Source of the DNA: Notospermus geniculatus
Lineage: Eukaryota > Nemertea > Pilidiophora > Heteronemertea > Lineidae
Direction: 5' to 3'
Assembly (NCBI GenBank): GCA_002633025.1
Contig: NMRB01002257.1
Coordinates: 1-64,000, forward strand
Length of the DNA stretch: 64,000 nt
The notes under the pieces: model-generated
Told to the model about the DNA's origin: nothing
Database searches by the model: none
What the model saw: only the letters and a program-made list of their open reading frames with translations
Part shown: piece after piece, positions 23,101 through 38,100 of the stretch
Layout of the letters: each line of letters starts with the position of its first letter
How positions within the stretch are numbered: position 1 is the stretch's first letter
Position numbers and translations under genes: made by a program

Positions 23101-26100
23101 ATTCCCATTAGGTGACTCTGTGCTTCCTGATCGGCAAGCGATGCACAATTCCACTCACGTTTCTTCAGGTCCCATTTTTTCCAAACCTCATCAATATCTG
23201 TGTGGTAGTTCCTCAGTATGGATGCCTTGTCTTCGTATGGAAGCGGAACAGTTTTCAGAATTTGACGGCCAATGTCCTCAAGCTCTTTCTACAAATATTA
23301 AAGGAAAACTTCATAGCGCAAATGACCACACAGCAACCAAAAATAGGGAAAGCTGAGCATAAGAACTTTACACTGTACGTGGATGAGGTTTTTAGTCACC
23401 TATTAAAAATAGACTCTGATCACTTGGATTCAGTATCACAGTATAGAGCAGTTTTCTTGAATCTTACCCTGTATAAATTCCTAACACTGTGCATCACAAC
23501 ATTCTCCACAGCAACAAGATCATTCTGCAACAGCAACCTTTTGACCTTTTCAATGTCAATGAATTCATCACCAGTCTCAATGGTCTCATCCGTCGTTATT
23601 GTCAACTCCTTGATCTCACTCAAGTCTGACGATGATGCGAGGCACAACTCTTCACCCTCGTAGACAGTATCTAACTTCATAGTTGGTTTTGTCGGCGGAG
23701 GCTGGGATGAGATGCTCTGGAGATAACTCTCACAAGTTTTTTTGACGTCTGACAGGTTTGTGCACGGCAAGCCTGGAGACGTTGGTGACACGAGGGCGTC
23801 AGGAGTGTCAAGACCATTAAAGCTGTCAGTATCATTTGGAAGCATGTTCCTGCTTTCATTATCAATCTCGTTTTCACCATCATCAGCATTATCCTTTTCG
23901 TCCCGAGGTTCGGGATTCTCGGGTCTCTCCTCTGGACAAATCGTCCATGTTTCCTCCATTTTCCTCTGCAGCACACCTCGAAGACGATCACAAAGTGCAC
24001 CGTACCTGTCACTTATAATTTTCACATCGCCAACCTTGTCATCATTACAGCCATGCTGTTTCAACAAGGAAACCAACTCTGATTCCTCTTCTTTCAAAGA
24101 CAACGGGAAATCAGATGCCAATAACTTCCATTCCAATTGTTGATAGAGCAAGTTGGAAGCCTTCTTGTCCAAGTCAGCGAACAGTGGAATTGGCATGGCC
24201 ATTGCACTTTCAGCAGGTAACTTCAACTGCTTTGCTTGGGCAATGTGAAGGTTGCGTATGGCCTTCTTTTCTTTCCTTCGGCAGGATATCAGATGTTTAT
24301 GAAGCGTTTTCAACGCCATTTGCTGCTTTGTTTCGAATTCAACAAGGTCGTTCCAGAGTTTGTCCAATACCTCCTCATATACTTTGACCTTCTCTTCATC
24401 GCTGGTCAATCCACAGAGCTGTTGATCCACCTTGTCCAATGTATTCACACTCTCTTGGATCAATGAAAACTTCTGGTGCTCATAACTGCCAAAGTATGCG
24501 TCGGCAAGTTTTGTCTCGTGTCTTTGGAGCTCATACTCTGCTCTAACAGCCTCGAAGACCTGCTTCTCGGCCAGAGCTTCACCAATGGCTTTTTTATCCT
24601 TCACAATCTTCTTCTCCTTGCCAAGCTCATGTGGATGCAACAAAAACCAAGAAGGATCAGAATCATCACCATGCAGCAATCTTCTCACCACCGCTTCTGA
24701 TTTCTTCACCGTTTGTTCCAATAGTTCCGTCTCTCTTGTGATGGATATTTTAAAGAGTGTATCAGACTCCAATAACTCAATCACTTGCCGCATCAGGGGA
24801 ATTAACTCCTGTCTGTCCTCGCCGCCCGCCATCTTGACAACATTCTTGTAGAAATCTTTGACGTAGCAAGCAGAATCCCCCAGCAAAGATCTTGCAAAAT
24901 CTTTCCATAGCTTTGCCTCAAGTCTTGCGCAGCTAAAAGCAGCATCAGCTTTCTTGACTCGCTCAAGACTACGTACGACCTCATCAGACATTCTATCATA
25001 CATTTTTGCGAGTACGTTTGCTCGATTATCCTTCTCCAACACTGATTTTTCAATTTCTTCACCATCGTTTGTAGCAGGAACTTCATCAAACCACTGCCCA
25101 AGCTTGGCTTCATACTTCTCAAAAACGTCCACAAAGGACTGATGCTCATTGAGCAGGTCCTGCGAGGCACTTTCCACCCTCTCATCATGTTCAGTAAACA
25201 AGGAAAGTGCATCAGCTGGTAGCATAACAACTAGATCCTCCAATGCTTCTCTATACTCCAGCTGATCTTTCTCAAACGTTTCCTTCAAGAAAGCAATCTT
25301 TCTGATGAGGCCAGCCTTTTCCAATCCAACCCAAACAGGAGTAACAGACTCCTGTTGGAACATTACACTCTGTGCCAACTGAAATTCACAAGACAACAAC
25401 TTCATCTGGAGGTCTTTCATTTCTTCTCCTGCCTTGTCATTCCTTGCCAGTTCTTCATCTAGACAATTCAACACCCCTGGAGAAGGCTTCTGTCTGCAGA
25501 CATCAGAAGAACTGATGGTAACTGGCACCACTGTTTTGAACTTTCTATCCCATTCCACACCAACAACTGGACTCATCTCTCCTGTCTTCAAATCTACCAC
25601 CTTTTCTCCTACCATGATGGGAACAAGACCTGAAAGAAAAAAAATAAGATGAAATCACATTCTTTCTAGAATTAGGATCCAGTTACTTATCTTCAAACAT
25701 GGCTACTTGGCTCCAGTTTCATCCACCAATTCCTGTAGGAACAATCAGGGTAAGAACATTTTGAGAAGTTATGGTCACATTTGCCCACAACCTTACCTCT
25801 GCCTTCGGGATCCTCCACTGTTCCGCCAAGAGGTTTCACATCAGTCTCATTCTCAGTTGTCATGACTCCAAGTATCGGAACTGTCTGACCAGAACCAGCC
25901 AGGTCGATCATCCAAGTTCCTAACAACACTGGGAGATTTTCATCCGTGTCTGGGAATAGATAATATCCTGCAGCAAAAGAGCACATTTTAAACTATCCGG
26001 AGAGCACTCTGATTTTTGCTTCTGTGACAAAAAATCTAGGTGGTACATACAGCTCTTGTCCTAACCATAGCAATAATCTAATATGAGTACAAGAACCCAC

Positions 26101-29100
26101 CTTTTGCTCCACCGGTCTCAGCAATATCAGTGACATCTTCTACTTCAGTTTTGACTTGATGCACCATTCTGATGGACTCCTTCCATGACACATTCCAAGC
26201 TTCTTGCCATGAGGCTACAGACTTGTCAAGGATGTGAAGGTTGACCTTGGAACTCAGAGCTGAAAGTAGAGGTGATTTCCAATATTTTCCATCATATACC
26301 ATATTCCTCATCCAGTTTTCGTTTTCAAATGATTTAAACTTATACAATACCAAGTGAGCTTTGGAGGATTAGAAACGCCTTTCAACAGTTTTTCAACAAC
26401 ATGCTGTACTGATTGTGACATCACACCCACAATACAGAGCACCCCGCCTCCTTAGTAATCTCATGGCATCCAGATTTCAGTTCACTGAAGCCCTGTCTAT
26501 TGCTACAAACATACCCAATATTTCCTTGTACATTTGTTTAAGCGTCTCCAGCAAGGACTTCTCACGAGACATGAGTGTAGAATCCAACAGGGTCTGGTAA
26601 CCTCCACTAGAAGGCTCGACTTTATTGCCTTGAAGAACAGCACCTCTGATCATGTAATTCTGTTTTGATGGAGAACTGGCGTATGTGTCCCCAAGAAGTA
26701 TTGGACAGTGTTGTCTCATGCCACAGAGAGGAAGAATTTCCCCTGTAAGACAAAGGGGTCATCAACTATTGATAGATAGCAAGTAATCAGAGAAAGCTTC
26801 AGTTCCAAGATGGCCAACAAGAACGAGAACACAGAAAAAAAGGTCGAATCGCAAAAATAAAAAAAAGTCCGAGCGTATTGCAAAAAGGTATCATCACACC
26901 AAAAATGATTGGTGCATTACTTTTCTCTGTAGTTGCTCGGACGCACGGATGCATGGACGCACGGACGAGTTGAAAATAGTATAGAGTTTTCGCAAAGCCC
27001 CCGAAACGCCAACGCGAACGCCAAACCCATTGTTCGATGCCACAAAGAGAGAACGGTTAACCGAACAATAGGACAGACGTTCACGTTGGCGTTTTGGGGG
27101 CTTTGCAAAAACTGCCTATTATATCCCTAACTTCGTTAACAGGGGTGTAACAAGAGTAGGTGCACACATTCTAATGGACAAACACTCCATCGATGCAATC
27201 AATAGATGAAAATGCTCACCAGTTCTGTTGTGGATAGTTACTCCTACAATAGGTGCTGGTTGTTTTGTTATAGGATCGATCATCATGGCACCGATGTCAA
27301 TATCAGTAGGTAATCCAGTAACAGGATCGTTGTAGCAACCACCAACAGCGTACTTGACGCCAGTTTCCGGGTGAATGGTCATAGCCAACAGTGGTACAGG
27401 GAGGCCAGTGATGTGATCATAGAAAGGCTTCCTGTACTTCATCTCCTTTTTGTCCTTCAGGGCATGTAAATTCACTGGAACTAGATTTTTTGTCCTTGGG
27501 TGTCGTGGGTAGGGTATATGGGGAACGACCTGTTCTTGGTAGAGAATATCTGAAACAATACCAAGCAGTTCCTTGAATATCAGTACAAGTACCATCTTCA
27601 AGGTATTATGCTTGATTTTTTGGAGATTTGAGATATTTGCACAGTTTCTGTTGGCACCAATCACTGAATCAAAGCAATTTATACCTGTACCTGTGACTTA
27701 CCAGTTTCTGCTGGAATATAAGGGACGATTTTTCCTGTCTGAGGATCAAATGCAGCATTGCCATTCACAGGGTGAACATATCCTGTGCTGGGATGGAGGA
27801 AGTAATCAAGAGGAACATTGATCACTTTTCCATCAGTACCCTTCATTTTTGCCCCTTGTAAGGGAACAATCAGCCCAGTGGCTGTGTCCACTTTCAACAG
27901 CTCTTGGTTTATGGTTTGACCATCTGCTCCTTGAAAGTAGAGAAAAGTTAGAAAGGACAACGTCGTAAGAACATTCTGATGCTTTAGCAGTTACCGCACC
28001 TTTCCGGTACAGTGATTAAATAAGACTACACTGTAGGATCAAAAGGCAGAGTAGGTTTTTCCGAAAAATTCCAACATGATGAGAACAGAAATTTTTAATA
28101 GCGCCATATTCAAGCTTAAACCTTGCACAAGTAAATTTCAGTCACGACTGTCATCCGTGAACCACACTACTACCTCACTGCAGCTCCTCAGATAAGACAC
28201 AAATTTCTTAAAAACGAATCGGGAATACCTAATAAATCGTTCATCTCCATAATTTTTCCACTGTTAGGATCGACCATCCTGTACCCTTCCTCTTTCTCCA
28301 GGACTGCCCACTGACCCAGTCTCCTACACTCCTCCATCAACTCCAGCTGCATCTGTTCCAGGAGAAGTCCCATCCTTCCCTCCGTCATCTTCATCATCAC
28401 AGACCCTGGGTCCTCGGACCGTCGCTTGTACTCCATGTAAGCCTTCACAAGTTGTCTCATCTCCAAAAGTTTGGTGTCAAACATAACCTTGAAAGAAATG
28501 AAATGCTCTTCATGTTGATTGATACAGATCTCAGGATTCAGGCATGCAAACAATGGTTTAGAAGGGATAATCTCTGACTCCCTTATATCACAACTGATCA
28601 GTCCCCTCGATGATCGTATTACCCAGGGGAACCGGTAGTTGTCATAAAATTTTCAAAACTTCTCTGGTGTCAAACATGAGAAATTTGGTGTCTGAAGATA
28701 GGTTCTTAGTTCTTATACTGGGTAGAGTGGCGGCCAAGAGAGACTTCCAGAAGAATGACTTGTGGGGATTCTGATAACCACCTTATGATGCCTTCTCTTC
28801 GAAATCTCCTTCTCTACAACCACAGCCCAAGTCTCTATGACTTCCAAGTATTTTCTCGCCAGGGCTTTCCTTCTCTCCAGCTCTTGCTGTAAATCCTTGG
28901 TAGGACTCCGGTGTTGTTCCTGAGTTTGAAGGCCGTTGCTTGATTCTTCCTCAGTTTCATGAGCTAAGGCTACAGCATGCTTGCGGGCTGTTGCAGTCTT
29001 CAGAAATGAGACTGATTGCTGAATCTTTTCATATGTTGCTTTGACCTAGAAGAATCAACTTTATGATTACCCTTATATTACTAGTAACTTATAACTTTGT

Positions 29101-32100
29101 AAGCCATGGATTCTGGAGGCCAAGAACATTACATTTGCCACCAACTCTCCAGAATGACATGAAAATGTCTAATGCCCGAAACGTTTTCGGCAAGAAGTAC
29201 TGACCTCTCGTTTATGAAGCTGCACAACTTGAGTCACATTGCACGACTGCTGCATCAGTGTCTTATGAACAGAAGTTGGGTTGAATGACACCAAATCCAC
29301 CGTATCGCTGTAATCCCATGCTGCATCATTCGCTGAAGAAATTAAGGAAATGGGATTCAAAAATGCCCCCGACTTCTGTTTGTTGGCAGGTTATTTGTAG
29401 ATTCTGTTATAGGCATGCGGATCTTTGTGCATTTGATTTCTTAGCTGGTTCCAAAAGCTGAATTCTGAAGGGGCATTAAGTTCAGCTGGAGTCCGAACAA
29501 TCGTCAAGTTGGATGGACTTCCAAGGATACGATACAAATCATTAAATTCTTACCGTTATTACCAGAGCCAGTTGAGATGATGCACCCTTGAATATTAGGG
29601 TGATACTTCTTCACGCCATGAACAGTCGATCCAGCTCCCTTGTAACTTAAGATATCTGCTGATAGTGGACGCTTCCTATAGGATGGGGTGCCGATAGATG
29701 TCTTTTTCCAGCCAAAAAATTGCACAAGAACCTGTGAAGAGACTTAACTGAGAGCCTGATGATTCCACTGGAAACCTTCCACCCAAGACGATGCCTTGGT
29801 TTCAAAATATATCACATATCTCTGCAGTCATACAGTCACATTCATTTTCACTTGTATTTAGATATTCTAATGTTGAAGAGAGACTTAAATGATACAAATG
29901 TGGAAAGTTTTTCAAGAGAACACCTTCTGAATGTCAGCAATTTACTCACATATCCCATGAACACAATGAAGAAAGCCCCACAGAGTGCATACAAAAGACG
30001 CCTGATAAACTTCCAGTCTGGAGACCTCACGATGTCCTCTCTAATGTGAATTCCCATCTGGATAAGGTTGCCCCTTGTAAGTGGGAAGAAGGGCCCAAGT
30101 GCTGGGCATCGGCCTCCAGATGGTGTGACAACTATGTACTGAAAGGGAGAATTAGGGGGCATGAGCCCAGTGCTGGGCTTAAGATATTGTGACTTCTATT
30201 AACAATAAGCTTTAGAGTTATCTTGAAGAATATGGAGAGAAGCAATGGCCCATCTTCAGAGGAAATATCAGATGGGATATAATGAAGGTTTCTCAGTCTC
30301 CACTCAGCAGGACAAACCTGGGGTAAGTTCACTACTCCAAGTAATGTATACATAGGCCTACAACTCACCAATTTTTTAGCTTTGTTTCTATTCATATGGA
30401 AAACAAATGTGCCGGACACAGTAAATCTATAGGCAAACAGAGAGGGTGGGTTGTTATCCTTGGCGAGCATATCTGCTAATGTCTTGAAATTGCCATCATC
30501 AAAACCAGGCCCTGTGTTATAAAGGCTCCCCCTGAAACAAAAGAAACGCTCATGCAAATTTAGGTTTTCGGTGAACGTTGTTGACTGCAAGTTACATTTA
30601 TTCCAAAAATGAACATGTAACGCATGGTTCAACGCCTGAAGACCATGAGTATGCCCGTGATGCCAACAAAGATTGACGTAAATTGGCCTTTTCACAATGG
30701 TAGTGGTGTAACTACATTTGTACCTCAGAAGTGATGGTGCCAATACTTCCAGTGTGTTATCCTAATCCTAACAGCCCAGACTCTTGTGAGAAGTAAGGAA
30801 TTCTGCAGGAGGCTGAGGGCGTACCTGTCATAAACAGGAAAGTGATCCTTTGTCACAGAAAACAGCAAAGAGTTGCCGATCGTGAGACAGACGCATGGAG
30901 AGTGGATACCGTGGCCAATAACAACATCTGGATTCCCCAAAAGGTGGCGCTGAGAACCAGTTTCATTATGATCCTGCAATTCGCTCATGGATATCATTGC
31001 ATCCCGTGAAACGTTCATCCCCTTTGTGTTGCTCTCCAGATGATCTTTGACCTTTTGCGGATCAGGGTTGTAGACGCCGATGAAGTCAGATGAGGTCGCA
31101 TCGATGAGGTAGACTGGGGATGAGGTGTTGTCACGCTGGTTGCAATGTTTGTCGGAGATGGACAGTGGGGAGTTCACAATGGGCAGAAGGTCACTTACAG
31201 CAATGTCAAACTAAAAGACAGAAAGTGTTAAGATTTGTGTCACTTTTTATACCAAATTATTTCAAGTCAAATGGTCAATCTTTTCAAACTCCTTATTTTG
31301 TCTCATTTGATACATTGCACGAAAATTCAAGGCAACAAGCACAGCATTGAACGTCCCCCGTCGCCCCGGGTGCAAGTCCGACGGGCATGTATTTTGAAGA
31401 TTCCATTCAGTATTAATGGCACAATCACAGTTTATGTGATTCGGCTTTTTGGCCCCCTGGTGGCAAAGTGGAAAATCAGATTTGGTCGATTCTATGACGC
31501 GACACACCATTGGCCCATGACACATCCCTCCACCAAATATCAACCCAAAATTTTCAGTCGTTCCAAAGTTACAGAGCGGAAGGGAACTTATGTGGTTTTT
31601 ACAAGCGCCCCCTACAGGGCTGAAAAAGGAATGTAATTGAAAACCCGCAGAGTATATTATGTACCCTTGCTAGATGAGCCTACCATAAAAATTTTGTGAA
31701 ATTCCGTTCAGTATTAAAGGAACATCATGCAACTGCGATCTAGTGCCTCCAACAACAGGAAAAGAGAAACACTTTCATGTCAGAGATGTTCAATAGATAC
31801 ATGAAGATACGGCAGCAAATGTGGGCCAAAAGTGCCCACCCTTAATATTTTTCTCAGGAAGCTCTTACCAGTAGGGCACTCTTCACACTGAGACGCTTCC
31901 TGTAAACCAAATGTTGTCTCCTTGGTGTAGGTGCCATTTGGACAGAATGTGGGTTCAGGTGATCCAAAAGGGCAGAACGTGTATGGTGGACATGGGACAG
32001 GCTCAAGGTTGGTCGTACCAGATGGGCAATAGTAGCCAACTGGGCAAGGAAGACACTGGTCTCCACCTTGGCTTGGTTGGAATGTGCCTGCAAATAGGAG

Positions 32101-35100
32101 ACGGATGAAGAAACGAAAAATATCTCAAATTATGCAGATCTTGAACTTCTGTTAAAGTACTGGTACTGGACACATTTGCACAGGACCTGGCAGCAAAGGA
32201 AGATGTGAACTTCGATTTATGACGATACATCACTGAGAAGAGATATGGTGAACAATGACTTCAGCTCTAAACAACTTACCCGCTCTGCAGGGTGATGGTC
32301 TCTCTGAACCTTTCTGACAGTAATGACCAGCAGGGCAGGGGAAGGCCTTTGGGTCTGGAGTCGCTACTTTAGCAAGTACTGGACAATAGTAACGTTCATC
32401 ACATTGGCCCGAAGGAGTCTCTAGACCTTCACCAAAACAGTAGTAACCACCAAGACATGGTCGACAGTCGCGTTCCTCAGCACCACCTGTCAATGGTTGT
32501 TGGGTTCCCGGTGGACATGCAGAGGCATTTACAGATCCTTTCAAGCAATAGTGGCCAGCAGGACAAGGCATATTGACTCCATCATTGGGTTTTACTTCTA
32601 TAGCTCCTTCTATGCACAGAAAGCCTGCTGCACAGGGCCCACTTGGGACAGTTAGGCCAGTCTTGGCACAGTAATAACCTGCTGGGCAAGGGAGGCACTG
32701 TCGTTGATAACGCAGGCCCTCACGTGGGTTATATGAGCCTGAAATGTCAAGAAAACCTTCAGTATTTCTGTGACGTAACAGAAGAAAAAGAAGAAAATCA
32801 AACGGAGCACAGGCTTAGTTGCACCCCATCTGATACTTCGTGTTACAACTGCTCCCAGGACTCAATAATGAAAACTTGAGGATGAAAACTTAGAAGCTTC
32901 CTAGGCCTACTCGTGTGACGGTTGTTCCAAGCTTCAGAGCTTACCAACAGGACAAGGTGTTCCAAGATCCTGCGTTCCAGGAGGACAATAACGCCCAGTG
33001 GGACATGGCAAGGATTCATTCATCGCTAAGTAAGGGCAAGTCTGTCCAATAGGACAGAGCAGACATGTAGCTGAAAAGTAAGAAGTCATAGAATAAAATA
33101 CATGTATGTCTTAATTGTGAGGAAAGGAAATTAAGAAGTTACATGTACCGGTATCACAGAGCTTTCTATCCAAATGATACCTGCTACAGAATCGTGATGA
33201 CACATTTCAAGATGTGATTGCTGCTGGCAAGCAATGCGATGTACGGTACTTACAGTATCCAAGAGAAGGTGCATATCTGCCTCTAGGACATGGGAAGGCT
33301 TCTACCGCTCCAGCCAAGCAATAATGTCCCTTTGGACAAATAAAGCCTTTAATGTTATCCGTGGGCTTAGGGACATCGGATCCAGTCAGGCAGATGTATC
33401 CAGCATGACAAGGCAGGCTGTAACCTATAAGAAGGTAACGTCATTGAGAGGTCAAGGTAAGAAGGCAAGGTCATTGTAAGGTCAAGGAAAGAAGGTCAAG
33501 AGGTCATGATAATTGACCTAACCAGTGATAAAGTGGGGAAAATGCTTTATATTAACACAGCATCCACAGAAACCTTCATAAAACGTAGTAGAACAGCAGT
33601 TCCTTACCTAACCGAGACGTTTCTTCTGTACAATACCTCCCAGGCTGACAAAGTTCACAGTCTGTCACATTCTTTGCCCCCTTCCCGAGTGTCATGGTCC
33701 CATCTGGGCAGACTATAGGGAAAGGACTACCAGTTGGACAGTAACTCCCTGCCGGGCACAAGGTGGACTTAGGATGGGAAATCTTGTCACCTCCTGGGCA
33801 GTAATAGCTGAAGTAAAGATTGCCAACATTGTATAGGATAGAAGTTAACAGTGCAATTTTTGCAATAAATGCCAGGTGCCCCCACGCCAGAGTTGGAAAT
33901 GCATTGCAACGGAACTGGCCTTTCTTTGGTTTCCAGACTAGGCTTGTCTGTAACAGCTGACGAAGTATGGATACGGTATCACTTAACCTTGATTCAATAG
34001 AAAATCGCGATGGATAGACAGTCATGACAGTAACACTTACCCTGGATCACAGAAGCCTTCCGGTTCTTCTAACCCTTTTGAAGCACAGAAGTATCCTGGA
34101 AGGCACGGCTGACAGGCGTAGCGGCGGAACTGGCCTTTCTTTGGGTTGAAGGACCCTGGCCAGCAGGGAAACTGGTCAGCTGATCGAGTCCCTTCCGGAC
34201 AATAATATCCTTTTGGGCATGAGTTATTCTGCAGGGATGACACAGGTGACAATGTGTTGTTACAGAAATAGCCTGAAAAATAATGCAGATTTTATCAACT
34301 TAAAGTGATGATCAACAACAAAGGAAGAGACTGAAATCTGATGAGGAGAAAAAACTGAGAGGATGGGCATCGTTTACCAGCAAGATTGGAATTTGGCACC
34401 GCAGACGCCAATGTTGGTGCTGCTACAAATGAATGCTGAGAACTGCATAAGAATTGCACTAACCCATTGGGCAAATCTTGCATTCAAAAGACCCCTTTTC
34501 ATTTTGATAGTAACCATTGCCACAGGTGATGGGCAGTGGACTTCCCTCAGGGCAGAAGTGACCAGTAGGACAGATGTACTCATAGGGTGTTGACGAGTTC
34601 TGGCCTGGTGGGCAGTAGTAACCTGTAATAAAACAAAATATCAGCTTACTAGCACCGGTACAATGCATCACTAAACATACCATAAGGGGAGTCGACAGAA
34701 CAACCACAGAGTGATCTGCAGATACATACACCAGTCCACAAAGCGTGGGTTGACAATAGGTACACAACTGAGTCTACAGTCCGGATGACACTCGGCTACA
34801 AGCAGCTACCCGTGGATTGTAACAGCAATCATGTAGCAAACAACTGACGATAGAAGATAACATATGAACCTCTTCCTGAATGTCACTGTCAACAGATCTT
34901 TCCTTCAACAACTCAACTGGGTTAGTTACCTTTTCTGCATTTTCCAGTAACTCTAGAAGCCCCAAGCACATCACAGTAAAAACCAGCATCACATATGTTG
35001 CATTCCTGCTGAGATCTCAATCCTGTGTTTGGTCCATATGTCCCAGGCACGCATGGACTTGGTTGTCCACTGCCTTCAACACAGTGGTGACCCTTGGGGC

Positions 35101-38100
35101 AGCGTTTTTGCTTGGAGGATATTGATGCGATGGGGCAGTACCATCCAGGTTCACAGAGTCCAGTAGGAAGGGCCAGGCCTGATACATCACAGTGATAGCC
35201 TGGTGTGCATTTCAACGGAGTGTGTGACCCTAAGGGGCAGAACATTCCAGCAGGACATTCACCTCCTGATCTGTCAGATGGCTGTGAAAATCGTGAAAAC
35301 GTCAGATGGGCACAAACATGAGATAAGCATGCAACAAAGGCAAACAGAACAGGATTGAAAAATAAGACAAAGATCAGCATCCTCTTATCTGACCAACATG
35401 GAAATGACAGAAAAGCGCCTGGAGATGGACAATTTCGTGGAGCCAAATATCAGAGGCAGCAACTCTCAAGATTGGAGTTATGGACCTACCTTGGGTGAAG
35501 AAGAACCTAATATGCAATACCATCCCTCAGAGCAGTTAGCTGTCGGTACAGCATTTCCTGGTCCTGCACAGTACTTCCCACGATCACATGCTAAACATGA
35601 CGTAACGTCCTGTTGCCTTAGTCTATCGTTATAAGTTCCTGCTGGACACGGCATCTGGTATGGATCTTTAGTCCCAGCTCGACAGATATAACCCTCTGGA
35701 CATGGAAATTCTGTAAAATCTGATGTGTTGGAGTAGCAGAAGTAACCAGGAGGACAAGTAAGGCAGTGACCTTGGCCTGTCAAGTTTTGATAGCTCCCAG
35801 GTGGACATCGCAATGGTAGAGCTGAACCTTTCGGGCAGTAGTGACCAACAGGACAGATATCAGCTTGAGTGTCATTACTTCCATCTATTGGGCAACCTGT
35901 GATGTTTGTTGCCAGCGGATTGGACCGTTTTGCTGCTGAGACACAGAAGTATCCTTCACGGCAGTCACCAGAAGGAGCAGTTAAACCAGGTCCTGAAAGG
36001 CAAAGCGAAGTAGATGATTGAAGTGGAAGAATGACTCAGAGGAGGAGATACAATGGACTACTTCAAGGCCTCCCTCACCAAGACCCTTCCTTTCCATCCC
36101 TTTTTAATGGCTTGATAGGGAATGAATCACAAGCTGGTAAAGTGCATCTCTACAATACAGAAGATCATGAAATAATAACAGGTTTCTAAGGTGAAAGACA
36201 TAGCTTCCTACCGGACACGAACCCACGGACCCTCGCCCAGGGTCCGTTTCTACAATACAGAAATGTGATTAAACTTGAATGTAATCTATTACAACTTGGC
36301 ACTTTCACCACCAGTTGGTTCACACGTTACAAACATAACTAACACTTCAGGGCTGCACCTTGATCAAGAATTTTAGAGAGTCAATGCTCATCAACCCTGA
36401 AAAAGAAATACACTTACTCTCGCAGTATTTCCCACCATCACAGTCAGTGCACTCCTCCCTGGTGGCCAATCCTTTCCTCGCACCATAGGTCCCCCTTGGA
36501 CAGGGTTGCCAATCATACCCAGTTTCCTTTGGACACCAGTACCCCTGTGGACACAGTCTAGTAGTACTTTCAGGTCTTCCAGCAATGACAAAGTCAGGGA
36601 GGCAGTAGGACCCAGCAGGACAGGTGCCGCAAGTATATTCTCCAGTGTTGTTAGTGTAGAACCCTGGTGCACAGGCCATTGGTACATGAGATCCTTGGGG
36701 ACAATGGTTGCCGATGGGGCAGATGACTTGTGTTGATGACACAGACCCCAAGGGGCAGAAGTAACCTGGAGAAGGAAAAAAGACATAAACTGATGTAAAA
36801 AATGGATGAAGTTAACTGCCATCTGTTGAGAGAGCTGTCCCCAAGGCACTCAGACAATACGTTCTAGGACAGGATGTGTTCCTTGATCCTTCATACACCA
36901 TGTAGCACTTGTTCAATTCAACTACAACCATTCTTAGGCATCTTCCCCAATTGTGGCTATTATCTTGCCATACGGTAAGCGAGTGAGTTGGAGGGGTGAA
37001 AGTGGTAGTTGATAGCTGAGAGCTGAGGAAGCTTTCAGTAAATTTAAAGCAAGCCTACCTGGTTTACAGAGGCCAATAGGCTCAACAAGCTCACTGCCAT
37101 TACAGTACATTCCAGGAATACACTGCTCACACTGCACAGTCTTATAGATGCCAAGTTTGTTGTTGAATGTTGCAGGAGGACAGGGGGTCGGCTGTGCACT
37201 TCCAGTTGGGCAGAAATCTCCCTTAGGGCAGATGATCTCCTCCTGTCTTTTTGACCCCTCAGGACAATAATACCCTCGGTGACACTTGCCGACGACTTTC
37301 CTTAGTGCTGGAAATGATGAGCAACATTCTTTTATGAAATCACTTCGAAAAGTTACAGGAGTTCCACTTACAGCAAAGTAGGCGTACAGTTCCTTGGCAC
37401 TAACTTTACTTCAAATATGTCATTTGAGATGCACTTCAAATGACATTAGAATGCTGTAATTAATGAAAATTTTGAAGGTGGCCTGTTCTACCAACTATAT
37501 GTACCGGTAATCCACAATTTGAATCTTCTCCCCAAAACAATATGTACAGGTGCAGTTGAATCAATTGTTGAAATCAATGTACCGGTACCGGTTCTTCCCA
37601 ACCTTTACTTACCTGTTCTGTTGCAGAAATATCCTGCGGTACAGTTGGTGCATTGAAGATGGTCAGCAAGTCCTTTCTGGTTACTGAAGGTACCTTCAGG
37701 GCATGGTGTTGGCCAAGCAGAACGTTGGGGACAAAAGAAACCAGCTGGGCAGATATCTCCAAGATATGGACCTGTAAATGGAACATTGGTAGAGGAAATC
37801 CTTTTGGCAATGAAATGTAACTCAACTCTCCCCCTTTGCCGAATGGATTACAACTTTTGAGCACAGTCGTTTAGTGAGAGTGCAACAGTGGATGATTGCA
37901 CCGAGAATCAAAATACCTTGTTTGGCCTTCAAAGACTTGACTCCCTGCCTGCAGTAGTATCCAGGGGGACATTCCTTGTATGGAGCAACCAGGCCAAGTT
38001 CATCACAGACAAGGCCACCAGGACATGGAATACAGTCTGAAGCTTTCTGGCCACCTGAGTAACAAAAACACAACAACATCACTGCAACACCAGTGCCTCC

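Noticed and set aside
23677-25230. Several open frames on the plus strand and in other minus frames
   Set aside because: They are shadows of the 720-codon coiled-coil exon, whose composition and phase are far better.
31262-31543. Minus-strand frame as the missing exon between 31869 and 31210
   Set aside because: It does not give the needed phase 1 to 0 transition, its peptide does not resemble either neighbour, and the DNA looks like dispersed repeat.
33890-33931. Extra module exon in the intron near 33.9 kb
   Set aside because: Only about 24 nt match the neighbouring exon, and the frame lacks the Cys pattern. It is treated as a duplication relic.
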